In this document: in pieces, positions 9,400 through 16,739 of the stretch
Layout of the letters: every line of letters starts with the position of its first letter
Numbering within the stretch: position 1 is the first letter of the stretch
DNA from: Actinomadura latina NBRC 106108
Lineage (GTDB): Bacteria > Actinomycetota > Actinomycetes > Streptosporangiales > Streptosporangiaceae
Direction of reading: 5' to 3'
DNA: 64,000 nucleotides
NCBI RefSeq assembly: GCF_001552195.1
Contig: NZ_BCQS01000008.1
Span: 124,001 to 188,000 of the forward strand
The notes under the pieces: generated by a model
Told to the model about the DNA's origin: nothing
Seen by the model: only the letters and a program-made list of their open reading frames with translations
The model's database searches: none
Translations under genes and position numbers: made by a program

Positions 9400-10404
9400 T
9401 CAGCGCTCCGCGAGATAGGCCGCGGCGGTTTCGCGGAGGTGCCGGTGGACGCCGTCGTAGGCGGACGCGCCCGGCAGGGCGGTCTTGGGGAGCTTGGCGA
9501 GCATCGTGTAGTTCGTGTCCACGACGTTGCCCGCAGGTGCTAGGCCCGCTTGGCTGACCAGCTGGTAGGCGTCCAGTTCCTCCAGGCCGAGGAGGGACGA
9601 CGTCCACGTGACCAGGTCGTGCTGGCTGATCCGGAAGGCGTCCTCCAGTGGGCGGGCGGAACCCGTCGACATCAGGTGGGCGTCGTCCTCCAGACGGGGC
9701 CACGGGGGAGCGGCGCCCTTGATGAGGTCGACGATGACGACGGTGTTCATCGCCGCCTCGACCGCCGTCCCGCAGACCTCGCCCTCGCCCTGGCGGCAGT
9801 GGCCGTCGCCGAGGGAGATGAGGGCGCCCGGCACGTTGACCGGGAAGTAGGCCGTCGTGCCCGCGCGCATCTCGGGGGTGTCCATGTTGCCGCCGTGCGC
9901 GCCGGGGGTGATGCTCATGATCACTTCGTTCGCGGCGGGGGCGACGCCGACGGTGCCGTGCATGGGGTCGAGCGGCAACTCCAGTTCGAGGTCGCTCATG
10001 CGGGCCTTGAAGCGGCAGATACCGCGTTCGGCGTCCACGTCGTACAGCCAGACCCGTTCCTCCAGGGCCGGGTGCAGCATCGCCGTCGTATGCGTCGTGG
10101 TCAGCGCGCCGAAGTGCGGGAACGTGGTGGAGACCGCCCAGTCCCGGGCAGGACGGATGGCCACGAAGTGCACCGCGACGGCGTCGCCGGGCTCGGCGCC
10201 CTCGACGGCGATGGGGCCGGTGACCGGGTTGAGGTAGGGGAAGGTGCACACCCGGCTCGGGAGATCGTCCACCGTCCGGACCGCGCCGCCGAAGCAGTCC
10301 TCGGTGGTCAGTTCGACGACGGTGCCGGGTGCGACCGTGAGGGCCGCGTCCCGTCCACCGAAGGCGTAACCGGGTTCGGCGCCGGTCAGCGACACCACGT
10401 TCAT
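9400..10404 (-). CDS. Acetamidase/formamidase family amidohydrolase
   Basis: Hydrolyses short amides such as formamide or acetamide to ammonia and the acid (FmdA_AmdA family). 334 residues; family features are the early TTEDCFGGAV block, the NPVTGPIAVEGAEPGD segment and the conserved GDGHCRQGEGEVCGTAVE motif in the second half. No signal peptide, so cytoplasmic. The ATG at 10404 overlaps the stop of the APC permease (ATGA), so both are coupled. Third gene of an operon with an AmiC-like sensor and a permease, consistent with amide uptake and use as a nitrogen source. Substrate preference is not readable from the sequence. Confidence 0.9.
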   Translation of the reverse strand: MNVVSLTGAEPGYAFGGRDAALTVAPGTVVELTTEDCFGGAVRTVDDLPSRVCTFPYLNPVTGPIAVEGAEPGDAVAVHFVAIRPARDWAVSTTFPHFGALTTTHTTAMLHPALEERVWLYDVDAERGICRFKARMSDLELELPLDPMHGTVGVAPAANEVIMSITPGAHGGNMDTPEMRAGTTAYFPVNVPGALISLGDGHCRQGEGEVCGTAVEAAMNTVVIVDLIKGAAPPWPRLEDDAHLMSTGSARPLEDAFRISQHDLVTWTSSLLGLEELDAYQLVSQAGLAPAGNVVDTNYTMLAKLPKTALPGASAYDGVHRHLRETAAAYLAER

Positions 10405-11798
10405 TCGTCCTCCTCTTCGATGCCGGCCAGGGCCGGGCGCCGGTGCATGACGAGCAGTGCGATCAGTACGGCCACCCCGATGGCCAGCCACACGAACGCC
10501 AGCTTCTGCGCCGCGACCTTCGCGTTGATCACCACATATCCGAGGATCAGGAAGCCGATGACCGGCGCGATCAGGTGCCGCCACCAGTCCCGGCTGCCGG
10601 AGCGGACGACGTAGTGGACGACGACGGAGACGTGCAGGACCAGGAAGGCCGTCATCGCGCCGAAGTTGATCAGAGAGCTGAGCAGGGTGATGCCGTCGTC
10701 GCGCTCGGCCATGTAGAGGCCGAGGGCGAGCGAGACGGCCGCGACCAGCAGCGTCGCGTTGACCGGGACCCGCCGCTTGGGATGCACCTTGGCCAGGAAG
10801 CCCGGCAGCTGGCGATCGCGGGCCATCGCGTACAGCAGCCGGGACGTGGCCGCCTGGGCGACGAGGGAGTTGGCGAAGCCCCATGCGATCGCGGTGGCCA
10901 GCGCGGTCAGCTTGGCGAGCCAGGCCCCGCCCGCGACCCGGGCGGCGTCGTAGAACGCGGTGCCGTCCGGATCGCCGTCCTTGACCAGCTTGGCGGCGTC
11001 CGGCACCAGCAGCGACGCGACCCAGGTCTGGACGATGAACAGCAGGCCGACCAGGACGAGCGCGGCGACCATCGACCGTCCGATGGCGCGGGCGGACTCG
11101 CGGTTCTCCTCCGCCAGCGTCGAGATCCCGTCGAAGCCGAGGAAGCTCAGCACGGCGATGGACACCGCGCCGAACACCAGCCCCCACGAGAACGTGGCGT
11201 CGTTGTAGATCGGGGTGAAGCCGCCGCCGTGGCCCTTGCCCTGCGCCAGCGCCACGACGCCCACCACCAGGAAGATCGCCAGGATGACGAGTTCGGCGAG
11301 CAGCATGACGCGGTTGATCCGCGCGGTCATCTCGATGCCGAAGAAGTTGACCACCGTGTTGAGCACCACGAACCCGACGAGCCACAGCCACACCGGGACG
11401 GCGGGCACCAGCGAGTTCATCGCCACGCTCGCGATCAGGTACAGCAGGCCCGGCACCAGGACGTAGTCCAGCAGGATCATCCAGCCGGACAGGAAGCCGG
11501 CCGGTGCCGCGATCCCGCGCCCGGCGTAGGTGTAGACGGAGCCGGCCATCGGGAACGCCCGCGACATCTGCGCGTACGAGGCGGCGGTGAACAGCATGAC
11601 CAGCATGCCGATGGCGTAGGCGAGCGCGACCATGCCGCCCGCGCCCTGGAAGACGCTGCCGAAGATGCCGAACGGCGCGATCGGCACCATGAAGATCAGC
11701 CCGTAGACCACCAGGTCCCGGAAGCCGAGCGAGCGCTTCAGCTCCTGCTTGTACCCGTACTGCTCGATGCCCTGCGGCTCCGCCGAGTCGACGCTCAT
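10401..11798 (-). CDS. APC-superfamily permease
   Basis: Amino acid/polyamine/organocation-type secondary transporter. 465 residues with about twelve hydrophobic segments; the first contains the substrate-loop sequence PIAPFGIFGSVFQGAGG. It is coupled to the amidase gene by a 4-bp overlap and lies 89 bp after the AmiC-like gene. Inference from position: uptake of an amide, urea-like compound or amine that the amidase consumes. ATG 11798 is preceded by GGAGGGACC on the coding strand. It resembles general amino-acid permeases, so the substrate is open. Confidence 0.88.
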   Translation of the reverse strand: MSVDSAEPQGIEQYGYKQELKRSLGFRDLVVYGLIFMVPIAPFGIFGSVFQGAGGMVALAYAIGMLVMLFTAASYAQMSRAFPMAGSVYTYAGRGIAAPAGFLSGWMILLDYVLVPGLLYLIASVAMNSLVPAVPVWLWLVGFVVLNTVVNFFGIEMTARINRVMLLAELVILAIFLVVGVVALAQGKGHGGGFTPIYNDATFSWGLVFGAVSIAVLSFLGFDGISTLAEENRESARAIGRSMVAALVLVGLLFIVQTWVASLLVPDAAKLVKDGDPDGTAFYDAARVAGGAWLAKLTALATAIAWGFANSLVAQAATSRLLYAMARDRQLPGFLAKVHPKRRVPVNATLLVAAVSLALGLYMAERDDGITLLSSLINFGAMTAFLVLHVSVVVHYVVRSGSRDWWRHLIAPVIGFLILGYVVINAKVAAQKLAFVWLAIGVAVLIALLVMHRRPALAGIEEEDE

Positions 11799-11856
11799 GG
11801 TCCCTCCTCCGCGCGGGGCCGGGCCTCCGCGCCGTGAGCGACCCTAGAGCCTTTCC

Positions 11857-11868
11857 TTTCAAATGAAA
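11857..11868. promoter_or_regulatory. Small palindrome upstream of permease-amidase genes
   Basis: TTTCAAATGAAA: 5-bp arms around AA, in the AT-rich 89-bp gap between the AmiC-like and permease genes. Possible operator or second promoter for the two downstream genes; the role is inferred. Confidence 0.35.
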
Positions 11869-11887
11869 AGGTTTCAGCCGGAAAGAC

Positions 11888-13018
11888 TTACAGGCGGGCG
11901 ATCACCGTGAGGTCCAGGCCGTCCGCCCTGGCCAGGTAGGACTCCGCCGGCGGCGGTCCGAGCGGCGCCGCCGACCAGGCCAGCCGGGCCAGCCGATCGC
12001 CGCCGGCCAGCAGCCGCGCCGACCCCGCCGTCCCGTGCCGCGCGCTCAGCAGGCCCGCGACGGCGAGCGCCGCCAGCAGGTGGACGCCGTCGTAGCAGCC
12101 CTCCGCGTAGCTGTCGAGCACGGGGGCCGTCTCGCCGAACGCCGTCCGGTAGCGCTCGGCCAGGGCGATCCGCCGCTCGTCCCCCTGCCCGGCGAACGAG
12201 CGCATCGCCGAGTACAGCTCCCCGGTCTCGTCGCCGCCCGCCGCCAGCAGCACGTTCTCCTCCAGCGCCCCGGACAGCCGGACGACCCGCGACGACAGCC
12301 GCGACGACGCGAACACCCGGTTGAACACGGCCAGATCGCGTCCGACAAGGCTGAGCAGGATCGCCTCGGTGCCCGTCCCGGCCAGCGCGCTCACCAGCTC
12401 CTCGAAGCCCGCCTCCGGATCGTCCCCGGCCGCCAGCGGGAACGGGACGAGCCGGTCCAGCACCACCTCGGCGCCGAGCGACGGGAGCAGCCGCGACGCC
12501 ACCCGGTGCACCGAACGCGGCCAGATGTAGTCGTTGCCGACCAGCGCCCACCGCCGCACCCCGAGCCGCTCGCTCAGCCAGCGCAGCGCCGGGCCGAGCT
12601 GCCGCTCCGGCGAGTCACCGAGCAGCACGACGCCGGGCCGCCTCGGACCGCCCTCGTGCGGCGGCGTGAAGACGTACGGCACCCGTCCGGCGAGCGCCCC
12701 CTCCAAGGCCCGGTGGACGTCGCTCGTGTGGAACCCGACGAACGCCTGGACGAGGCCGGCGCCGGCGAGGAAGCGGGCTTCGGCGGCCACCGCGTCCGGC
12801 CGCCGTCCGGCGTCCACCGGCACCAGCTCGATGGCCCGGCCCCCGGCCCCGCCCGCCGCGTTGACCTCGATCGCGGCCAGCCGTGCGGCGCTCAGCCCGG
12901 ACGGGCCGGTCAGGCCCAGCGGCCCCGACAGCGGCAGCAGCAGGCCCAGCCGCAGCACCCCGGCGTCCGGCCCGGTGACCAGCAACTGCGTGCCGTCCCG
13001 CACCACCGAATCGCTCAT
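11888..13018 (-). CDS. AmiC-like ligand-binding sensor (periplasmic-binding-protein fold)
   Basis: 376 residues of the type I periplasmic-binding fold (Peripla_BP_5/6). After a short N-terminus the fold starts at LRLGLLLPLSGPLGLTG (about residue 22), with the NDYIWPRSVHR hinge segment near residue 152 and ESYLARADGLDLTVIARL at the C-terminus as in UrtA/AmiC proteins. There is no signal peptide or lipobox, and no ABC permease or ATPase nearby, so it is probably cytoplasmic, like Pseudomonas AmiC, which senses amides and controls the AmiR antiterminator. No AmiR-like gene is present; the divergent MarR gene is the likely partner or replacement. First gene of the amidase operon. Confidence 0.82.
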   Translation of the reverse strand: MSDSVVRDGTQLLVTGPDAGVLRLGLLLPLSGPLGLTGPSGLSAARLAAIEVNAAGGAGGRAIELVPVDAGRRPDAVAAEARFLAGAGLVQAFVGFHTSDVHRALEGALAGRVPYVFTPPHEGGPRRPGVVLLGDSPERQLGPALRWLSERLGVRRWALVGNDYIWPRSVHRVASRLLPSLGAEVVLDRLVPFPLAAGDDPEAGFEELVSALAGTGTEAILLSLVGRDLAVFNRVFASSRLSSRVVRLSGALEENVLLAAGGDETGELYSAMRSFAGQGDERRIALAERYRTAFGETAPVLDSYAEGCYDGVHLLAALAVAGLLSARHGTAGSARLLAGGDRLARLAWSAAPLGPPPAESYLARADGLDLTVIARL

Positions 13019-13068
13019 GACGTGGCAAGTATGCTCTTTGGACCGGCGGCCGAACAGGGGAGGCGCAC

Positions 13069-13518
13069 GTGGTCGAACGGCAGGACACGGTCGAACGGCA
13101 GGACACGCGCACCGAACTCGTCGACCTCCTGACCCGCACCCAGCGCGCCCTGGCCCGCGACCTGGGCGCCGCGCTGGAAGAGGAGGGCGCGACCGTCGAG
13201 CAGTGGAGAGTGCTCCGTGCCCTGGCCGGCGCCGACGACCTCTCGATGGGCGAGCTCGCGGCCGTCGTCGAAATCCCGCACCCCACCCTGACCCGCCTGG
13301 TGGACGCCCTCGTCGACTCCGCCTACCTGTACCGCTCCCACTCGGCCCGCGACCGCCGCCGCGTCTCCGTCCACGTCTCCGACCTGGGCCGCGACAAGCT
13401 GAAACGCCTGGACGCCCTGGCCGAGGCCCATGAGCAGTCCCTCATCAGCGCCCACGGCCAGGACACCGTCCAGGACCTGTCCGCGCTGCTCTCCCGCCTA
13501 TGGGCAGGGCTCCGCTGA
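13069..13518 (+). CDS. MarR-family regulator
   Basis: 149-residue winged-helix regulator; the HTH region is LSMGELAAVVEIPHPTLTRLVDAL (about residues 59-82) followed by the wing SARDRRRVSVHVSD. GTG 13069 has AGGGGAGG five bases upstream. Divergent from the AmiC-like gene with only 50 bp between starts, so a site in that gap could control both directions. The N-terminus carries a tandem duplication (VERQDT twice) from an 18-bp direct repeat. A role in controlling amide use is inferred from position only. Confidence 0.9.
   Translation: MVERQDTVERQDTRTELVDLLTRTQRALARDLGAALEEEGATVEQWRVLRALAGADDLSMGELAAVVEIPHPTLTRLVDALVDSAYLYRSHSARDRRRVSVHVSDLGRDKLKRLDALAEAHEQSLISAHGQDTVQDLSALLSRLWAGLR
13072..13107 (+). 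repeat. 18-bp tandem duplication in MarR gene 5' end
   Basis: The 18-base unit GTCGAACGGCAGGACACG occurs twice in a row and in frame, giving VERQDT-VERQDT just after the start codon. The copies are identical, which suggests recent slippage. Confidence 0.95.
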
Positions 13519-13524
13519 CCCACC

Positions 13525-13540
13525 CGTGAAAGCTTTCACG
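13525..13540. promoter_or_regulatory. 16-bp perfect palindrome upstream of LPMO gene
   Basis: CGTGAAAGCTTTCACG, a perfect 16-bp palindrome 6 bp after the MarR stop and 92 bp before the LPMO ATG. Probably an operator for the LPMO promoter; the stem is short for a terminator and no U-tract follows. Confidence 0.6.
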
Positions 13541-13581
13541 CCCGGCATGACGGACGGTCGGGCCTCGGGTTAGCCTTCCCC

Positions 13582-13595
13582 TGGAAGCGCTTCCA
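13582..13595. promoter_or_regulatory. LacI-type (CebR/CelR-like) operator upstream of LPMO gene
   Basis: TGGAAGCGCTTCCA, a perfect 14-bp palindrome. It differs by one base per arm from TGGGAGCGCTCCCA, the known CebR/CelR operator of actinomycete cellulose-use genes, and sits 37 bp before the LPMO start. This suggests cello-oligosaccharide-responsive repression by a LacI-family protein encoded elsewhere. Confidence 0.75.
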
Positions 13596-13632
13596 CTCCG
13601 GCAACCCCCGCTACCGGAACGGAGAACGCGCG

Positions 13633-14283
13633 ATGCGTCACCACCGAACACGCCGTGCCCTCACGCTCCTCCTCACGGCGATGCTCCTGCCGATCCTGTG
13701 GGTCGACACCGCGTCCGCCCACGGCTCGGTCATCAACCCCGCCTCCCGCAACTACGGCTGCTGGGACCGCTGGGGCGACGACTTCCAGAACCCCGCCATG
13801 GCCCAGGAAGACCCGATGTGCTGGCAGGCGTGGCAGGACAACCCCAACGCCATGTGGAACTGGAACGGCCTCTACCGCAACGGCGCCGGCGGCAATCACC
13901 AGGCCGCCGTCCCCGACGGCCACCTGTGCAGCGGCGGCCTCACCGAAGGCGCCCGCTACCGCTCCATGGACGCGGTCGGCCCCTGGAAGACGACCGACGT
14001 CGGCAACACCTTCACCATCAACCTGTACGACCAGGCCAGCCACGGCGCGGACTACTTCCTCGTCTATGTCACCCGCCAGGGCTACGACGCCCTCACCCAG
14101 CCGCTGCGCTGGAGCGACCTGGAACTCGTCCGCCAGACCGGCCGCTACGCCCCGAGCAACAACTACGTGATCGACAACGTGACCGCCCCCGGCCGCACCG
14201 GCCGCCACGTCGTCTTCACGGTCTGGCAGGCCTCCCACATGGACCAGTCGTACTACATCTGCAGCGACGTGAACTTCAACTGA
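13633..14283 (+). CDS. Secreted AA10 lytic polysaccharide monooxygenase
   Basis: Copper enzyme that oxidatively cleaves crystalline cellulose and/or chitin outside the cell. 216 residues: signal peptide 1-29 ending TASA, then mature His30, which forms the copper histidine brace with His137 (DQASHGADY). The mature start HGSVINPASRNYGCW and the C-terminal WQASHMDQSYYICSDVNF closely resemble the Streptomyces coelicolor ScLPMO10B type, active on cellulose and chitin as I recall it. Single domain, no carbohydrate-binding module, four visible Cys. Its own transcription unit: two palindromes upstream and a hairpin terminator downstream. Confidence 0.95.
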   Translation: MRHHRTRRALTLLLTAMLLPILWVDTASAHGSVINPASRNYGCWDRWGDDFQNPAMAQEDPMCWQAWQDNPNAMWNWNGLYRNGAGGNHQAAVPDGHLCSGGLTEGARYRSMDAVGPWKTTDVGNTFTINLYDQASHGADYFLVYVTRQGYDALTQPLRWSDLELVRQTGRYAPSNNYVIDNVTAPGRTGRHVVFTVWQASHMDQSYYICSDVNFN

Positions 14284-14304
14284 CCCTCCACCCCGCTCCC
14301 CAAA

Positions 14305-14342
14305 GAGGCCCGGAAGCCGCACGATGCAGCCTTCCGGGCCTC
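14305..14342 (+). terminator. Hairpin terminator after LPMO gene
   Basis: GAGGCCCGGAAG pairs perfectly with CTTCCGGGCCTC across a 14-base loop, 21 bp after the LPMO stop. No long U-tract, as is common in high-GC actinomycetes. Confidence 0.8.
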
Positions 14343-14382
14343 GCCCGCGGACATCATCGGTGGGGGATCGTAGGGTCGGGGC

Positions 14383-14721
14383 ATGTCTCGGCGGCGGTTT
14401 GATCAAGCTATGCAGTCCATGCGGGAGAAGGACCCGGGGGTTCGGGAGGGCGCGTTCGACTTCCTACGCGAGCATGCCGATGCCTATGTGGACGAGTTGA
14501 TCGCGGAGTTCACCGCGGAGCGGGATGAGGCGCTGCGGTGCTGGCTGCTGGAGTTGCTGGCCGAGGCCCGGTCCGCGAAGGCGCTGGACGTGTTCCGCGG
14601 TCAGTTGGAGAGCCCGGACGAGTCGTTGCAGTTCTGGGCCGTCCGCGGTCTGGAGATGCTCGACAGCCGTGAGGCCGATCGGGTTCTCGAGCAGGCGCGT
14701 GACGACGGCTGGATCGCGTAG
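14383..14721 (+). CDS. Small HEAT-repeat-like protein
   Basis: 112 residues, predicted all-helical, with two to three alternating helix pairs of HEAT type (for example RCWLLELLAEARSAKALDVFRGQL, about residues 52-75, and SLQFWAVRGLEMLDSREADRVLEQA, 80-104). Cytoplasmic; no catalytic motif. Such repeats usually form a protein-binding surface. It stands alone between the LPMO terminator and the convergent flavin reductase gene, with 3 bp between stops. Function unknown. Confidence 0.75.
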   Translation: MSRRRFDQAMQSMREKDPGVREGAFDFLREHADAYVDELIAEFTAERDEALRCWLLELLAEARSAKALDVFRGQLESPDESLQFWAVRGLEMLDSREADRVLEQARDDGWIA

Positions 14722-14724
14722 CCC

Positions 14725-15225
14725 TCAGTGGGGGGTGAAGGTGCCGTAGGTGCCCTGGTGGAAGAGGAGCGGGGGTTCGCCTTCGCCCAGCTGGAGGCGC
14801 TCTACGCGGGCCACGACTATGTGGTGGTCGCCGGCGTCGTGGAGTTGTTCGGTGGTGCAGTCGATCCAGGCTACGGCGCCGTCGATGATCGGGTGGCCGG
14901 CGGGGGACGGGCGCCAGCCGATGTCGTGGAATTTGTCCGTCTTCCGCATGGCCACGGCGCGGCAGACGTCCTCCTGGGCGGCGGAGAGGACGTTCACGCA
15001 GAAGCGCTCGCCCGACTCGCGCAGGGCGCGCCATGAGCTGGAGCCTTTGTCGGGCAGGAAGGCGACGAGGGGCGGGTCGAGGGATACCGAGGTGAACGAG
15101 CCGACGGTCATGCCGATGGCCGCGCCGGTCGCGTCGAGCGCGGTGACCACGACGACGCCGGTCGGGTAGTGGCCCAGAACCTGGCGGAAGCGGGTGGGGT
15201 CGATGAGCCCGGTGTCGAGTCGCAT
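14725..15225 (-). CDS. Flavin reductase (HpaC/HsaB-like) of two-component monooxygenase
   Basis: 166-residue flavin-reductase-domain protein that would use NAD(P)H to supply reduced FMN or FAD to a partner oxygenase. Family features: FRQVLGHYPTGVVVVTA (about residues 13-29), the flavin-binding block GMTVGSFTSVSLDPPLVAF, and the C-terminal GDHHIVVARVERL. No oxygenase is adjacent, but the two HsaA-like monooxygenases at 23.2-27.3 kb need such a partner and share the same upstream operator motif. The operator at 15237-15252 abuts the Shine-Dalgarno sequence. ATG 15225 has GGGAGGA upstream. Confidence 0.9.
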   Translation of the reverse strand: MRLDTGLIDPTRFRQVLGHYPTGVVVVTALDATGAAIGMTVGSFTSVSLDPPLVAFLPDKGSSSWRALRESGERFCVNVLSAAQEDVCRAVAMRKTDKFHDIGWRPSPAGHPIIDGAVAWIDCTTEQLHDAGDHHIVVARVERLQLGEGEPPLLFHQGTYGTFTPH

Positions 15226-15236
15226 GGCTTCCTCCC

Positions 15237-15252
15237 TGTAGCGATCACTACA
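15237..15252. promoter_or_regulatory. Regulon operator 1 (flavin reductase)
   Basis: TGTAGCGATCACTACA, near-palindromic 16-mer (TGTAG/CTACA arms). On the coding strand it ends directly before the GGGAGGA ribosome-binding site, so a bound repressor would block transcription start or early elongation. It is the best copy of a motif repeated at 16652-16688, 27374-27389 and 27543-27558. Confidence 0.8.
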
Positions 15253-15292
15253 GAGATTGCCATGCGAGGGTGCGGTGTGGCAACCGTCCGGT

Positions 15293-15931
15293 TCAGCGGG
15301 CGGCGGCGACCGCCTGCTCGACGATGGCCACGACGACCGTGACGAAGTCGTCGGGATCCCAGTCGTCGTCGTTGATCTGGTGGGCCAGGAAGAGGCCGTC
15401 GGTCGAGGCGATGACGATGCGGGCGAGGTCCATCGCGAGCTCGGGGCGGCGGGCCTGGAGCTCGGTGTCGAAGTGCGAGGTGAACCAGGCCGCGATGGTG
15501 TTCGAGACGGAGTCGCGGGTGGCGAGGAAGTACTGGCGCGCCTCAGCCTCGACCTCGCGGGACTCCAGCAGCAGCATGTGGCCGATACGGAGGAAGTCGG
15601 GCGCGTCGCGCAGGGTGCGCACCGAGCGGGACAGGATCGCGCGCAGGCCCTCCGCCAGCGGGCGCTCGTCGCGCGGGTCGCGCTCCCAGCGCGGCTGGGC
15701 GGCGATCCACTGCTCGAAGCTGCGCCGGACGACCTCGGCGATGAGGTGGTCCTTGTCCCGGAAGAACCAGTAGACGGAGCTGGCCGGCAGGCCGGAGCGC
15801 TTGGTGACCCGCGAGATCGTGGTGCCCTCGTAGCCGCACTCCGAGGCGATCTCGGCGGCGGCCTTGAGGATGCGGTCCCGGGAGATCTCCCGGTCTTCGG
15901 CGGGGCGGGGGGCAGGCGACATGGTGCTCAT
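15293..15931 (-). CDS. TetR/AcrR-family regulator, paralogue A
   Basis: 212 residues from ATG 15931, which overlaps the stop of the upstream TetR gene (ATGA); an in-frame ATG three codons later is possible. HTH at about residues 34-56 with recognition helix SGLPASSVYWFFRDKDHL, nearly the same as in the neighbouring TetR (TGLPASSVYWHFRNKDEL). The C-terminal domain differs (DAPDFLRIGHMLLLESRE). Together with its twin it is the likely repressor of the TGTAG-motif regulon. 67 bp separate its stop from the flavin reductase start. Confidence 0.9.
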   Translation of the reverse strand: MSTMSPAPRPAEDREISRDRILKAAAEIASECGYEGTTISRVTKRSGLPASSVYWFFRDKDHLIAEVVRRSFEQWIAAQPRWERDPRDERPLAEGLRAILSRSVRTLRDAPDFLRIGHMLLLESREVEAEARQYFLATRDSVSNTIAAWFTSHFDTELQARRPELAMDLARIVIASTDGLFLAHQINDDDWDPDDFVTVVVAIVEQAVAAAR

Positions 15932-16563
15932 CCTGCCGCCTCGTCCAGCCAGGCGGCGGCCTGGGCGTGCACGCCGTCGGCGATGAGGTCGACCAGGCGC
16001 TCCAGGTTCCAGTTCCGATCCGAGCGGACGCCGATGTAGAGCCCGTCCATGACGGCGAGGTGGAACCTGGACAGCCGGTCGGCGACCTGCGCCGATCCGG
16101 GGGAGCCGGCGGGGAGCACCTGCTCCCACCAGTTCCGGATCGCGGCGCGGGTCTCGGCGCGGACCTCGATGTAGCGCCGCCGCGCCGCCGGCTCCTTGGG
16201 ACGGTTCGCGAGGCCGAGCATGAGGCCGAGGCGCCAGAACTCCGGACGTTCGGTGATGGCCCGCGAGGCCCGGTGCAGCCGGTCGCGGATCTCCTCGGCG
16301 GGGTCGGTGATGCCGACGCGGTCCTGCCAGGTCGGGGCGGTCTCCCGCCATTGCCGGTAGCTGAACTCCAGGGTCTCGGCGAGCAGTTCGTCCTTGTTGC
16401 GGAAGTGCCAGTAGACCGAGCTGGCCGGCAGCCCGGTCGCCTCCGTGACAAGGGCGATCGACGTGCCGTCGTAGCCGCGCTCGGCGGCGATGGCGAGGGT
16501 CGCCGCCAGGATCCGCAGCCTCGACTCCTCGCCCTGCTGGTGGCGCCGCGCGGTCTTCCGCAT
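15928..16563 (-). CDS. TetR/AcrR-family regulator, paralogue B
   Basis: 211 residues; HTH at about residues 34-56 with recognition helix TGLPASSVYWHF and a helical ligand-binding domain (RPEFWRLGLMLGLANRPKEP around residues 110-129). First gene of a two-TetR operon, divergent from the ABC importer operon; the 176-bp gap contains two copies of the TGTAG operator. Near-identical recognition helices in both paralogues imply they bind the same motif, as homodimers, a heterodimer, or with different ligands (inference). Confidence 0.9.
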   Translation of the reverse strand: MRKTARRHQQGEESRLRILAATLAIAAERGYDGTSIALVTEATGLPASSVYWHFRNKDELLAETLEFSYRQWRETAPTWQDRVGITDPAEEIRDRLHRASRAITERPEFWRLGLMLGLANRPKEPAARRRYIEVRAETRAAIRNWWEQVLPAGSPGSAQVADRLSRFHLAVMDGLYIGVRSDRNWNLERLVDLIADGVHAQAAAWLDEAAG

Positions 16564-16651
16564 CTGCTGATACTCCTCTGGCCTTCGGAAACTCGGCCCC
16601 GGCGGGGGGTTGTGTCGACCATCACATCATGGGTACGGTCGCCGCAGTCCC

Positions 16652-16688
16652 TGTAGTGATCGTTCCAATCAGTGTAGCGATCGATACG
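16652..16688. promoter_or_regulatory. Regulon operators 2a and 2b (TetR pair / ABC importer)
   Basis: Two motif copies in the divergent gap: 16652-16667 (reverse strand TGGAACGATCACTACA, 14 of 16 identical to TGTAGCGATCACTACA) and 16673-16688 (reverse strand CGTATCGATCGCTACA, 13 of 16). They are offset by 21 bp, about two helix turns, and could control both the TetR pair and the importer. Confidence 0.75.
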
Positions 16689-16739
16689 GATCGACAGCTC
16701 GACAGCGCCCCGGCGTTGGCCGGCGAAACGGAGTAGACC

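Noticed and set aside
11888..13018. Substrate-binding protein of an ABC importer
   Set aside because: No signal peptide or lipobox and no permease or ATPase nearby; a cytoplasmic AmiC-like sensor is more consistent.
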